64,000 bases of DNA from Pontederia crassipes (lineage: Eukaryota > Streptophyta > Magnoliopsida > Commelinales > Pontederiaceae). A program made the position numbers and the translations under genes. Under the pieces are notes generated by a model, which made no database searches, was not told where the DNA came from, and was given only the letters and a program-made list of their open reading frames with translations. The stretch is taken from the NCBI GenBank assembly GCA_030549335.1, contig CM060195.1:1041501-1105500 (forward strand), given 5' to 3'. Positions 1-13,096 of this stretch are shown piece by piece (positions within the stretch are counted from its first letter, which is position 1; every line of letters begins with the position of its first letter).

Positions 1-629
1 GCTCGCAGTCTCTACATTCGCTTTCTTCCCACCTGCACACTATAGGAGGATTTCAGGACAGATTGCAGACTCATCTGGCGTACCCGGGTACCGCTTAAAG
101 TCAAAATCTTTGCTTGGCTTTTACGGCGTGGACGACTTCTTACCGGGACCTACAGGGCGCGATGGGCCCTACACATTGACACCTCATGTGTGTTTTGCAG
201 CGAGTCAACCGAGGACATCGCCCACCTCTTCTTCGTTTGCCCCATATCTAGGAGCATATGGCAGCGGACTATCTTGGCGACCAATTATATGTCAGATTCA
301 GAGTCCATGTGCCAGACCTTCAGGAGCATGTTGGGTCAGAGACAGAGTTGGCGAGCACCAGTGATGACCTTTTTTGGCCGGTGCCTAGGCTATTTGGCTT
401 CAGCGCAATCGGATCATTTTTTGTGGGGAGCGATGTCAACCTGAGCGTGTTGTACACCACATCTCATTTCTTATTAGAGAGTGGGGTTTGGGCTAGCCTT
501 TCTTTTGTGACCTCGATCACCATTTTGCTGCTCTCTACGAGAGCCCACACTTGTACATTTCTTCATAGTTTATACATGGCTGGATGACAACCACAACTTT
601 GGTGGTCATCATTTTTCTTCTAAAAAAAA
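1..629 (+). mobile_element. L1-type LINE, 3' fragment
   Basis: The left part encodes the zinc-binding reverse-transcriptase C-terminal domain: PLKVKIFAWLLRRG-like and HIDTSCVFCSESTEDIAHLF, with the C-x2-C...H-x4-C pattern, then IWQRTI. It is followed by a 3' UTR ending CTTCTAAAAAAAAA. The 5' end is outside the window. It lies antisense in gene 1 intron 8. The 3' tail matches the other three L1 fragments here. Confidence 0.85.
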
Positions 630-694
630 AGTATAATATACTTACCAACTTGCTTCCAGTTATGAAATTTGATGGATTAGTACATACAGCGAAT

Positions 695-805
695 CTATTG
701 GTGAATAATATACCGAAAGGTTTGGTTACTAATAGAGCGGAATGGCGTCGTATGATCCATGTAGCCGACCTCACCTAGTGGGATAAGGCTTTGTTGTTGT
801 TGTTG
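695..805 (+). mobile_element. TTG-tailed non-LTR retroposon, copy 1
   Basis: A 111-bp element flanked by a perfect 17-bp direct repeat, TAGTACATACAGCGAAT (678-694 and 806-822). It ends GGGATAAGGCTTTG(TTG)n. Its frame reads LVTNRAEWRRMIHVAD, like the last residues of a plant RTE-type LINE. Gene 2 keeps the empty site near 38,541. Confidence 0.85.
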
Positions 806-1701
806 TAGTACATACAGCGAATAGGATTTACTGAATTTGGTCAAATAGTTATTTTCCTAGACTTATAATTTTGAAAAGTTTTACAAGTACCAGGGTAAGT
901 AGTTAGTGGTGAACAGGTAAGTCACAATGTAAATTGTGCTAGTAGCTGAAATTTGGATATGGATTCGAATCAGGCAATATCCATTTAAGCTTGTCATACT
1001 ATCTGTTTGTAGAGGGGAAATTTATCATTCTACCAATTTATTCCTATCTTTCTCTATCATAATGGTAAAACCAGGCCTAAGATTTTACAGAAAGGGTCCC
1101 ATCATTAGTTTAAAAAATTATTGACTGTAAGAAGAAACCTTGGCAATCCAATTAAGTGTTATAATCCATAAACCTCTCTTTCAAAAGAATCCATAAATCA
1201 TTGTATTCTGGAAATAATGCCCATCCAAGCAGTCCATTTCATTCTCAATCAGAAGTTAGTTCTCGTCTAACCATAGATAGAAGGAAGTGATTCTCAGGGT
1301 CTCTTCTATCCAGCCAAAAATTGTCCGTCCAACTACAAACTCATTTTGCTGCTCGGATTAATTCACTACAACTTGAGAAGGATTAGACTTGATCAAGAAG
1401 CCCTATCCATCCAAATGAACCCATCTTAGAGAAATCCAGGCCTCGATGGCCAGTTATCTATGTTTCAAAGTTCAAACTAATTCGAATTTCAAGAGTGCAA
1501 TACGAGGGCATTCATTTGCAAAGAAAATATATAAAGAAAAAGAATATATTTCCATCTTTGTAAGGTTTTTTCTCCATACCAGGGAAGGTAAATCAGTAAT
1601 CTAGTGTCATTCAATGCTCTACCAGTGAGCACAATGACAACCATCCTTTACTTTTCCAATCAAGAAAACTAGCAATAGAAGTAGTAAGAAGGTGCACATA
1701 C

Positions 1702-4700
1702 AACTTTAAAAGTTTGGTCATGTTTCCATAAGAATCTGGAATTGAAGATCCATTGAAGTTATTATTATCCAGCTGCCTGCAAAACACATGGAAAGTTCTT
1801 GGATTATTGAAGCTTACAGATGAAAATAGAGCATCTATGCAACTTGAAGAATTCTCATACCATTACTGATGAATTAAGTGTGAATAATGATGATATGAAA
1901 GTTTTGACATTTAAGTGACTTCTAGCCCTGATTCCTATTACAGTTATCATGCAACCTAAGATTTTAACAAATTGTATAGTACAAAAGGATGCCTATGCAA
2001 AATGGATCCAATCCAAATAAATGAAAGGAGATACAAAGAGAACAAAACCAAAAGAATTTATACTCAACAACAGTGGGGAACCAGATTTGAGCCAGAATAA
2101 TGGAGAAATTCTGGATATTTCAATTGGTATATCAAGCAAAAATAAGAATGTTGACAACAAGGGAAGACATGTAGTTCGGGCCCTCTATGAGTTGCCTGAA
2201 CTTGTAAAGAAACTTTGCTCAGTGAAAATCATCTAGTTGCCTCGTGATAACTCAGTACTGCTCAGCAGGCAAAAGAAAAACAACATAGAAGCATGGGTAG
2301 TCATAACCTGCTACAGAAAAACTAAAATGCATCTTTAAAATATGCTTACAAAATATATACTTTCAACCAATTTATGGCCATTGTAAATTACTAGAAAGAA
2401 AGAGTATATGAACCACAAAGAAATAAGTAAATATATCTGATTATATTGAAAGAAGAATACATGAACATACATGATAAGCAAATTAGGCATCCTTGAAAGT
2501 TCTGGAGGAAGATAGCCAGAGAGATTGTTGTTGTCCAATAGTCTGCAATGCATATTGTTAGACGTACAAGCACAGGTAGAAAGTATTTAACTAACATCAA
2601 TTAAACGAAAGTAGGAAATAGATGAAACAAAGATGCGGCAAACACTTACAAATGAACAAGTTTTGGTAATCTACTCAACTCTGGTGGAATTTGCCCACTG
2701 ATTGAGTTATTGTTCATATGGCTGAAAAGAAATTGTGATGAATCAAAAGAAAGAAGAAACTTTTTTTTGTTTTTTCTTTTTTGCAGAACAAAGGTATGAG
2801 GAACATACAAATGTTTCGTTGCGTTCAAGAATTGAAATGACTTTGGTATTGGCCCTGATATCTTGTTCTGATCTATCTGTATCCTGTCCAATTTAGGAAG
2901 ATATCCAATTTCTTCAGGTAAAGAACCAGATAACTGGTTGCCATTCAATAGCCTGCAATAGCAAATCAGAACATGAAAATAATATGTAAACAAGGCGACA
3001 ATTCGTCCAGATATATTTCAGTTCAAATTTCTGGACACTGAGTGTTCCAATGCTAATATAGGCTGTAAAACTGCTAAGTAGAAAATCTACGTTATAAAGC
3101 TTGTATGCAATTTAATCACAGGTGTAAACATATGCACGTCATACTAATGTCAAATAATTTATTCTCCGGTAAAACATATATCTATCTAGCAATGGCAATT
3201 AACAGCAATTTTTTAAGTGCACAGAAAGGTTTGAAAGGTTTGCTGGTATTAAACGGCAATAAAATGAACATGAACAATGATTGAGGCAGTGGAAGGGGAT
3301 CATTTAAAATTCCATAAGTTTGTGCAGTTAAGAACCTAGATTCTTTCTCCTTTTTGAGGGAAAGAACCTAGAATTATCCTCTAAAAAAAGAACATAGATT
3401 TAATATCAATTCAGCCTGGAATGAGACACAAAATGTCAATAAGCTAGAATTTTATGCATAAATCTCAGTGCCCAGTGATGAAACCGTGAAAGCATTCAGT
3501 TCATTACCAAAAGCATCTTCTAATATTAGTGGGGCTACAACCAGATCCAAGGAAAGTGCTCTGAAATTAGGCCCTATCATTTCAATTAACATGTAATATT
3601 GTACTCAATATGGCGTGAGCGGAAAAGGATGGATCATTCCAAAAGTATCCCATCATCAACTACTTCAACTGGGGATTAATCCTTTGGACCTGTTGTTTTG
3701 GCCGGTGAGTTGTGGCAACATAGGTGAAACAAATGCATCAAAAAGTTTTTACTCTTCCTTTTTCTTAAACACATTGTACTTTTTTTGTCTTCATTGGATT
3801 CCTAATTCTCAGATATGTCAACAATCCAGTCGATAATGTGAATCAGCACTCTCACATTTCACAAGTTGACGAAAATTGATTTCACAGCCTACACAATCGA
3901 AATACAGTCAGCAGGAAGCATTTCCTCAAAGAAACTGTTTATGTAGGACGTAGAGAAATAGCATTCCCAGAACGAAAAGGACAACCTGTCACCTATTCTA
4001 GTCATCCTTATATATTAGAAAGAATGGGGAAAAAACTATACAGAATGACAATTACATAAACAGAAATATCATAAAGTCGCCTGATAAACTAGAAGAACAA
4101 TAACTTGCCAAATTTCTCTTCACTGCAGATATTAATTTCACTTACAGGAGTTCCAGAGAAGTAATATTTCCTATTTCCTTTGGGATGCTCCCATTGATCT
4201 TGTTCCACATGACATCCCTTCAGAGAAATAGAAAAAAAATGGTGTTTCAGTGCTAGAAAATTCACATATATCTTCAGAACCAAATAAATTAATCATATGG
4301 AACATAGTTATCGTCAGAATTTTCAAATTATACATATCAATATAAAAAAGTTCTCTGAAAGAAACTAAGTTGATATACTCACAAGATCAACATATGCGAT
4401 AACCGACCAACTTCCGGAGCTAAAGTTCCTGATAAATTCATCTTCAGAAGTTGTCTGCAAATAAGGAGCCAGTTAGGACAAATGTCCAAGTGTTAACTGG
4501 TTAGTAATTAGAAAGAAACCAGAATCATCAAGAACTTTGATGCAGCAATTGCTCAAAGAATGTGAGTAGCATTGTAGAAAAATGTTACCCCATGTTGTAA
4601 AACTGTAAATGTCAGTAATCACACAATTGTACCATTAGCCTCAATCATAGCACCTTTCCCCATAGATCAGGGCAGAACTATATGTCTTCAAGTATATGCA

Positions 4701-7090
4701 CACGCAGGCACTAAAAAGTAAGTGTGCAGAATCATGAAGAACTTCGGTGCAGCGTTGCTCAAAGAATGTGAGTAGCGTTGTAGAAAAATGTTACTCAATG
4801 TTGTAAAACTGTAAATGACCTAGACCTTGTATTATATCAGTAATCACACAACTGTACCATTAGCCTCAATCATAGCACCTTTCCCCACAGATCAGGGTAG
4901 AGCTATATGCATTCAAGTATATACACATGCAGGCAATTTTAACGCTTCATCTTGAGTAGTTGAATGGTTGATGATTAAGAGACAAACTTATGGCTCCAAA
5001 CTTTTTTTTTCTGAGAGAGAGAGATTCAACCTTATTGTTCATTTAATCTTTTTTTCTGTTGTTGCATCTTAAATATGCAAATGACAACCTGTTATGTATA
5101 CCTTATAAGATATGCCATAAAGAGATTTCTTCTTGACATGGACAAATAAGCAACACTGTAGAGAATATATTTCTCGTGGGTTATTGAGAATATAAAAAAA
5201 ACAGAAGTCCATATGTACATGCTTAAGTTTTTTATGAAAAGGTTATCTCTGTAATAAATTTTAATTTATTTCTCATTTTTGCCTCACTGGACCATTTAAT
5301 TTTTTCCTAACCTTAAACTATCGAATTGTGTACTCACCTTCCTCTTTGAAACATTTCCATTTTTTTTTCATTAACCCTGGTTTCTCCTTTTCCTTGTATT
5401 TTTCCTTTTGGTTATTCAATTACCCTTTTGAAAAAATTGATATATTTTAAAGAAAGTAAATATTAGAAAGTGCACTAAATTATTGACATCAAATACTAAG
5501 ATTTATTTAAGTGTTCAGAATCAGTCATGAGAAGTTTAGAACTTATAGAGATAAATAACAAAATACTCCCGTCATTTATGTACCCCAAAAAAACAAAAAT
5601 CCAAGAAAAGAGACAAGACTATTGGAGAGAAACAATGATAGTGATGTTTGAGGCAACATTGTAATATTGGGTGGGAGGATGCGAAAATAAAGAAATGAGG
5701 GAGAAAAGCGGACGAGAGCTACTCAAGTTTCTAGTCTAAAAAATTTTACTTTTTGACTCTTAATATTCTTTTTTTTCGGTGATGGGAAGAGGCAGTTACC
5801 CTTAATAACTCTTAATATTCTATTAGACATGCGACTGAGAGTTCTATTAATCTTACAGTTATGCTCCATTTCCTCAGTGACATCCACTTGCGCATAAAGA
5901 ACTTATATTAGACAATTGAACCTTTTAACATGTCCACAAGGTAAGTCTTTAGGGGCATGTACCATTGTCATTGATTCTAATAAGGTGATCGCCAAAGGGT
6001 TTCAAATTACACATAAAACATCTCTAGCCCAAAAAACTGGATCAAATGAATTAGAAATTATTTACACCCAAGTTTATAAAAAAAAGGAACCACTTCCAAA
6101 TTATTAAAAAGTTTAAACATTTATCTCGTATTTCACTAAACATTTGTGACTATAGATATCAATTGGAGTAACTTATTAGAGCATGAAAATTTGAGATGGT
6201 CAAATGATAAACGAGACAAGATTTACTCATATAATTTTTTTTAATATCAACTAGAGCAACTTATTACAGTATGAAGATTTAATGATGGTCAAATGATAAC
6301 TGAAAAAGATTCACTCATACAATTCCTTTATGTGGAGGTAACCATCGCTGAATGTATAATTGTAGCAAAATATTGCTGTCCAATTTGATGTGCATGGATC
6401 ACCCGATTGCCAATTCTTGAGTTTATTAAAAGGATCGATCAAATTGCTCCTGATGGCTTTCAGGGCGCTCACTGCAACATGGAAAAAATAATTACAACCA
6501 CACAGGAATAATAAAGACCACAGAAGTATATACTTTAGGGGAAAATAGAGGTGAAATACAACTATTATAATGTTATGACAGTTTCAATATGTCCATAAAC
6601 AGCATTCTGGTAGTGCCGTCAGGTTGAACTTTACAAAATGCTTCAAAAATAAAATAAGAAAAGAACTGAGTTGATAATGGACAAATCCCCTATTCACATA
6701 TATGTCGCCAATATCTGAATACTTTTTTACTTTGAGGAATATAATTAATCCAGGATTTATGAGCAAAACATCTTCACAAACTTGGTGGCATCAGAGTATA
6801 CAGGGACATCTCACTATACAGTGGATGTTCTTAGATTTACTGTTGAGATGTCTTATTTTGCCCTTTAGTTATTGTACCTCAAAGACCAAAGTACCAAGGT
6901 TACAAAGACTGACATTGAGTTGAAACTTACATGATCCAGAGTATAAAGTTCCATGAGTGATAAAAAGACATAAGTTGAGTTATTAACCTTCTGATGGGTC
7001 TGTTTTTATTTCTGAGATCCCAAGTTGGAGAAGGTTAAACAATAATACAGCCAAAGTGGCTGCAAGTATGAAAGGATTGGTTTTAGACAT
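1702..7090 (-). CDS. LRR-VIII-1 receptor-like kinase, 5' half (gene 1, cut by the window edge)
   Basis: Tandem paralogue of the complete gene to its right. Coding exons: 7090-6988, 6471-6321, 4454-4383, 4217-4146, 2952-2809, 2721-2650, 2542-2471, 1776-1702. They are open and in phase and give 253 residues: signal peptide ([11 protein letters not shown] start), LRRNT with [12 protein letters not shown], and the first seven LRRs. Exon sizes equal those of gene 2 except that the first is 3 nt longer. About 28 of 253 residues differ from gene 2. The next LRR exon lies about 2.6 kb further on in gene 2, which here would be beyond base 1, so transmembrane and kinase exons cannot be seen. Whether this copy is a full receptor or a truncated ectodomain is undecidable from the window. 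Confidence 0.87.
3341..3387. repeat. Two stacked L1-tail micro-insertions in gene 1 intron 4
   Basis: AAGAACCTAGA occurs at 3,330-3,340 and 3,362-3,372, and as the variant AAGAACATAGA from 3,388. The three copies are separated by TTCTTTCTCCTTTTTGAGGG-A (reverse L1 tail) and ATTATCCTCTAAAAA (forward L1 tail). Gene 2 has a single AAGAACCTAGATTTATTATC (about 41,104), so both insertions postdate the duplication. Confidence 0.7.
4517..4946 (-). repeat. Tandem duplication of about 215 bp inside gene 1 intron 2
   Basis: Two head-to-tail units (about 4,517-4,722 and 4,730-4,946) share motifs such as GCTCAAAGAATGTGAGTAGC and TCATAGCACCTTTCCCCA. Gene 2 has a single unit at about 42,600-42,810, so the duplication arose in gene 1 after the genes separated. 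Confidence 0.8.
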
Positions 7091-7936
7091 CTATGAAATG
7101 ATGCCAGTTGCAGTCTTGAAGCTTTCAGATTCTTTTCAAACACATCATTAAGTTTCTGCACAAACAAGATACAGCAAAAATATTAACTGAGTTTATATGT
7201 ACTTGTGATTTGTGATTAGAGAAATAAAGGGAAAGCATATGTACAATAAAATTGCAGAAACAAATGTCCAACGAAGTTGCCTGGAAGTGCTATCATAACT
7301 TCATAAAATCGAGTTATATCGTAGCTCTATCACAACGATCTAGCAGAAGATATATATACAATATTTAGTTATAGACATGCATGTCACAGTTGAAAACATT
7401 CCAAAAATGAGCATGTAAAACCCCGAGCCCTGAAGCCTATTATTTTCTGTCCGCTGTTAATAGCCACTATCAACAAACATGGACAGATCAGAATTTTCCC
7501 ATGAAGTAGCACTCTTTAGAAATAAGACGTCGCTTACCAATTCACACACAAAATTACCTTTTATTCAAACACGTAACAAACAATCACCTGAAGTAAAAAA
7601 GCTTTCGAGCAGATTAAAGAACACTTCAAACCCAAAAAAAAAAAACCCCCACAAGATCACAAGCACAAAATATTCTTCCAAGACGCCCCATTTCAAATAT
7701 GAAACCGCTCCAAGAACCACAAATTTCACAACCTTAAGCCATTTACAAGCCGAAAATAATAAAAGCAAAGAACAAAAGAAATTTTTAAACTGATTTTTTT
7801 TAAAAAAGAAAAAATCGAACTGAGGCCACTCATAATATGCTGAATCCGCTTCAACGACCTCAAATTCCGCAACCCAAAAAGAAGAGACCAAGGATCCAAC
7901 AAAAAAAAAAAACTCGTGAATCGAAAACCTGCTCAC

Positions 7937-8070
7937 CAGCCAACGGGGATCGAACGTGCCAGCCGCGAGCGAGATGGAGGAATCCGCAAAAGGGCACAGC
8001 GGGAGGGAGATGAAGTAGTCGGGCTGGTGGCGTTGCGGGGCTTCGCGTTCTGACCCGGTCGAAAGATGAG
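7937..8070 (-). promoter_or_regulatory. Gene 1 non-coding first exon (5' UTR)
   Basis: Counterpart of the gene 2 leader exon, with the same GGCTG|GTGAGC donor (7,937) and shared GC-rich sequence. The leader intron runs to the acceptor at 7,156. The upstream end is not determined. Confidence 0.5.
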
Positions 8071-9080
8071 ACGACGGGCGATCGACGACGGCGACATCAC
8101 CTCCCAATCCCATTGGATATCTTCTTCCTGTTCCTTTTTTTTTTATTGTCGGGCGCCGCAGTCACAGCTCGACTTTGTCGTCCCCGGGGCAGTTGGAAAA
8201 CGCTTAATGCGAAAACGACCCGAGAAGGTAAAGAAGAAGAGAAAAAATAAAACAAAAAAATTGGTAGTTAAAAAATTTAAAACTTGGCGTTGTTGCTCTT
8301 TATTTCGCCACCGCCGAATTAGTCAGCGTTGAGACGAAGTGATGAGTTCCTGCGTTCACAATGACGACAGTTGCAGCCGGTTTGATGGCGTTTTTTTTAT
8401 AGTGGGATAAATGGTTTTATTTTTCTTTAATTGGATAAAATTGTATCAAAAAAATTGTTCAGATTTATCTTTTTTTCTTTTTGCATAAAATTATTTAGAC
8501 TCTGAGGGCCCTTTTTTCAAATTTTTTTTTTATTTCAAAACGTCTTGAGGATCAAATGTGTATTTCAATTGGGACAATATTCAAAACATTATTAGTAATA
8601 TATTATATTAATAAGTTTATTATCCCCATACATATCGATGTTACGCTTTTTTTTATGTTATGGATATAAGAACTAGATTTTGACGCATCTTATCGTAAGT
8701 TGTGTATTTTTATTTAACAAGTGGCAAAGTCAGACCTACCTTTTTTTTTCATTTGCTCCATTACTTTATTTTTTTACGAATAAAATAAAGACTAAAAATA
8801 AAAGAAAAGGCTCATGGATGAGATTAAATTTGCAATTTACGTCGCTCATTATCTTAATAGCTTTTAGTATTTTTTTTATAAATTGATCATAAATTCCGTT
8901 TCATTGCATAACATTATATTTTTTTTAGATATATAAGGAGGTCCATAGACTTGGTGTAAGAAAATTAAAAACTGAAAATAAAATAATATTTACAATTTTT
9001 GAAGGATGGTGTGCGCCACTACGCTATTATTACGATCATGTATTTCTTATCTTGTTAGTAATTTTGTATCTTCTATTGTG
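8070..9080 (-). promoter_or_regulatory. Gene 1 upstream region, homologous to 47.1-49.05 kb
   Basis: Patches at 8,330-8,440, 8,600-8,960 and 9,045-9,080 align with 47,280-47,390, 48,560-48,990 and 49,015-49,050. The duplication therefore included roughly 1-2 kb of upstream DNA. Homology is lost beyond this. The gene 2 side carries about 120 bp extra near 48,720-48,850. Confidence 0.5.
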
Positions 9081-10011
9081 GTAAGGAAACATGCATAAAG
9101 TTGTATGGGCCACACCGACAGATGTTGGGTAAGTGGTTCCTTTTTCGATATCGAGTTTAGTCTTTTTTAATATAAAAAAATTATTAGGATTACTTACCCC
9201 AACGCAAATTAGTTGCTAGATCGATCTTTTAACTTATACAAAATAAGTTAATTGAATAGTACTTCCATGGCTACTCAAAAAAGCTTATTTTTAAATAGTC
9301 GCCACAATAATTTTTAAATAAATTTATTGTAAATGTGCTCGTGAGTGGCATGCGAATAACTCATTATTTAATCAACATGAATAGTGGTTGCGACTCATCC
9401 TCGTTTAAGTAAAAATTTTAAGTTCGAATTTTTATTAACGCATAAATTTTTTATTAGAAGTTTCACCTACCACTATTAAACACGTGACCCGAGACAATCA
9501 TAAGTGAATTAGTTAGGCTCAATAGTGGACCGATCTCCAATCGATGAATCATGTGCATAATAGTTAACGCCATTTATAAAAAAAATCCATTATTTACGAG
9601 TGGAATATTATTGGGTAACTGCCCATAAAAGGCTTTGGTTGTCTCACACCAACTGCAACATTAATGTAGTTATATAAAACAACATAGATGTGTTGTTCTC
9701 GCCAATATTGTCCAATCTTTTGTTCTCGCCAACAAAAAAATTGGAAAAAGTTGAGAAATTTGATTTGAATCATAAAGCCTGCTTTTTTTATTTTTTGTTT
9801 TAAAAAATTAAATAAATGATATAAAATCGAAACCATACAAATAGAACTTGAAAAGTAAAAGGAAACAGAAAAATGGATGAAATGAAGAATCCAAATCATA
9901 GGAAATTTGAATATCAATAGGAAAGCAAAATTGAATAATAAAAAAAATAGCTCTAATAATAATAATAATAATAATCTTCATCGTCGTCTTCGATAATAAA
10001 AAAATTAGCTC

Positions 10012-10075
<64 letters not shown>

Positions 10076-10469
10076 CGTTATCAACGTCATCGTGGTCATC
10101 ATCATCATCTTGTTTTTGGATAAGCGTTAATTTTTTGAAGCAGAAGAGAAACATAAAAAATAATAAAATCAGACATCTCTAAATTTTAAATAAAAATAAG
10201 AAATAAAGATGAAAAAATTCAAGAGTGAATTGTAATAAAATAAATTTATATTGCATCATGAGTATTATATAATTAATAAAAACATAATGATTATTTGAAG
10301 AAGCATTAATTTTTAATATATAATAAATGGTTTTTTATTATCTATGTATTATATTATATTACTTATGATATTTTTATTCAAGATTATTAAATAATATAAT
10401 TATTTCAATAAGATTTAATTCAATCCGATTCAACACGTTACCCTTCCAATCCAAACCTATTCTAGTGTA
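9081..10469. other. AT-rich intergenic spacer upstream of gene 1
   Basis: No gene seen. It holds poly-A/T tracts and the (AAT)n microsatellite. A possible coding match was looked for on both strands and not found. Confidence 0.6.
9952..10074. repeat. (AAT)n microsatellite
   Basis: Two runs of AAT/TAA triplets separated by CTTCATCGTCGTCTTCG, continuing into CATCATCATC after 10,090. It lies in the spacer upstream of gene 1. Confidence 0.9.
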
Positions 10470-10665
10470 TCCAAAGAGGCTTTCATTTTAAAAGACAACA
10501 TCTAATATATATAACATGCTTTATGTTATTTTAAAATCTGTTTATGTGATTTTAAAATAAGTAATTAAAATTAAAGTGAAAATAGATTATTTTTTATAGT
10601 ACTGAATCAACCTTTTTCATTCAAATACATAGAATTGTTATTGATAAAATTGAAGAACTTATTAA

Positions 10666-11711
10666 TCTATATAAAGCTGATGGATCAGAACATTTCTTAG
10701 CTAGCATTGCGTTTCCATTTATCTATTTTCTGATTTTTCCCACCTTTTTGGTTTTCTTTCTATTTAAATCCCTATGTGTCATTGTGCTCATTAAAGCACC
10801 ATTAATTAGGGTGCTTTAATAATTCACTAAGACTATTATATATCCATTTTTTCTGTCACTACCTTACCACTAACATTATTAAATCATGAATATAATATAC
10901 CACTAATCCCATATTCCAAGCCACTTTATTTCAGGTCAGGTAACTTCTCCATTCATCCTTCTATCTACTTCTTCTCTTGATTTCTTTTTAAATTTTGTTA
11001 TGTCTATATCTATTAAATTTATTTTTTTATGGTTTATATATAACCACATCCAATGAAATCTATATAGACATTTATTCTTCTACCATCATTCATATTTCTC
11101 TTATTTCTTAGAAATAAATTTGTGAAATGTGGTAAAAACAGAATGATGTGTAGTATAGAAAAAAAAAGCTCTTGATGCTTCACATTCCATTTTTATTTAT
11201 TATTATACGAAATAAAAATTATTATTATAACTGTACTACTTACTACACCCATGTTAGACAATATCCCAACACTTCAACTTCTTGAACGCATATGGTTTCT
11301 TTAGCACAATATATATAGAGGGATATCATGGTGTCACCCCATCATGTTGAGCCTTTGAAATTTTTGCCTCTTGAGGACTGCTATCATTGAGGAAGGTGGA
11401 AAGGACTACTTCTATTGGGCATATTTGTTATTAATATGAGGTATGAAATAGAGATCATAAAATCCAATTCACATATATATATATATATATATATGGGATT
11501 TAATATATGTACTACCCTTATATATATGGTTTAATGTTTGTACTATCTCTTTTAATGGGTAGCATCATACCACTATTAATCATCATTCAATTCATAATGA
11601 ATGTTGAATTGATTTACTGAATAATTTTTTGATCCACCGTTCATAATGAATGAAACAGTGATTAATAAAAGTATGATAGTGCCACCTAAAAAGATAGTAC
11701 AATTATTTTTT

Positions 11712-11754
<43 letters not shown>

Positions 11755-12540
11755 CCTTATTTAATAATGTTTCAGTCTGTTTCCTTGCATTTGATTTTAG
11801 GGAAATGTTTCTGAGTCATATATATATGCTTGATTCACCATCCTTCCATCCATTGGAAGTAAAGATGTGGTTCATTCTGAATTACATGCAATGACCGGCC
11901 ATAATATTTTTATTTGCCTTTCAAATTGTGTTTAGTAGTTGGCCTAAGTTTTTTGGTTAAATTAGTGGCCTAATATGGGTTTACTACCAAAATATCAACG
12001 GCTAAACTTATTTCCATTGTTTCGCTCGTAATCTTCTACTTTCATTCCATTCAAATGATTAGTTTATTCAAAAGAAATCTATCATCTCAAAAATCCTAAT
12101 TGAGTGCTGTAAGATAATGAGTAACACCTTTCTTTATTAATTCAAAAATAAATAACTACGTTTGAATCATATGAAGTAAATGCAAAAAGGATCATCCAAA
12201 TTTTGCCATATCAGATTATTTCTTTTTCTAGAATGATTTTGAGTATATATATATATATACACTCTCCATTCATCTTTATCTTCTATTTTCCCTTTATTTG
12301 CATTAAATCCATTATCCTCCCTTAATCCATCATGTAGTTAAAACGCTTTTCAAGTATGATCCCATATTGCATTAGAATCGTTCTTTGCAGGAAGTTTGAT
12401 AATTTTAATTTCGTTAAAAATACTAAGTTATTTCAATAATGTTTAATGAATATGATAAATAAATAAATATTTTTAAGGTGATCTACATATTTTTATTTTA
12501 GATGCCCTAAACTTTTCTACGTTATAGTCGCGCTGACTAG
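10666..12540 (+). mobile_element. Helitron-like non-autonomous insertion
   Basis: The paired copy at 14,035-14,625 is contiguous where this copy is split, which defines the insert exactly. It begins TCTATATAAAGC after an A and ends GCGCTGACTAG before a T, with no target duplication, as for Helitrons (5'-TC, 3'-CTAG, A/T target). It is 1,875 bp, AT-rich, with (TA)n tracts and no protein domain. A weak point is that the 3' hairpin is short and overlaps the terminus. Confidence 0.5.
11713..11753. repeat. (AT)n microsatellite
   Basis: A pure AT dinucleotide run of about 40 bp inside the Helitron-like insertion; a shorter run occurs at 11,471-11,494. Confidence 0.9.
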
Positions 12541-13096
12541 TTAATGATAATAGTACGTCAGTTAACTTTAGCAATTAAGAGAAGAATGTGAAGGATCATA
12601 ATATTGTTAACAACTCATTAGTTATTTGTCATGAAGATGGAGAAAATAAGATACACAAATGCTACCAAGTATAATTGTATATTATATTATGATGATAAAC
12701 AATTAATTGACGAATCAAAATGAATTTAAATAAATAATTATAGTCATTATGATATATAACGTTAATTAATGATTATTCATTGCATTCATCCAGGAACATA
12801 TTTTCTTTTACATGTTTTGATACAAAAAATAAGAGAAAATAACGAAATAAAATGGAATTTTATCGAGCTACAAAATTGTCCAGGTCCAATTAATGATTCT
12901 GGGTGGCAGTGTGGAGATATTGAAATCCCTGCAAAAAGCAATGGCAGGTGCAGCTACAGAGAAAAAATGTTGGCAAGATTTAATTCAGCTCTCACATCAA
13001 ATATCTCGGGAGGCTAATGTGATTGGACCCACTTTCTTAATGTTTTGTGATAGAATCCTGTTGAGCCTCTAGCTCCCACTTGTTATTAAAAAAATG

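Larger units (their letters stand above)
630..9080 (-). repeat. Left copy of tandem segmental duplication
   Basis: Introns, exons and promoter patches of gene 1 align in order with 38,490-49,050. Homology stops on the left near 630 / 38,490, next to the poly(A) of an L1 fragment. Equivalent points lie about 39 kb apart, so the duplicated unit was probably about 39 kb, one whole gene plus spacer. Size differences come from insertions in one copy. Confidence 0.85.

Noticed and set aside
7479-8113. Open frames over the gene 1 leader (104 and 182 codons)
   Set aside because: They overlap the conserved non-coding leader exon and its intron and are not conserved as protein in gene 2.
9952-10074. 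CRISPR-like or satellite array
   Set aside because: It is a plain AAT microsatellite in a plant nuclear context.
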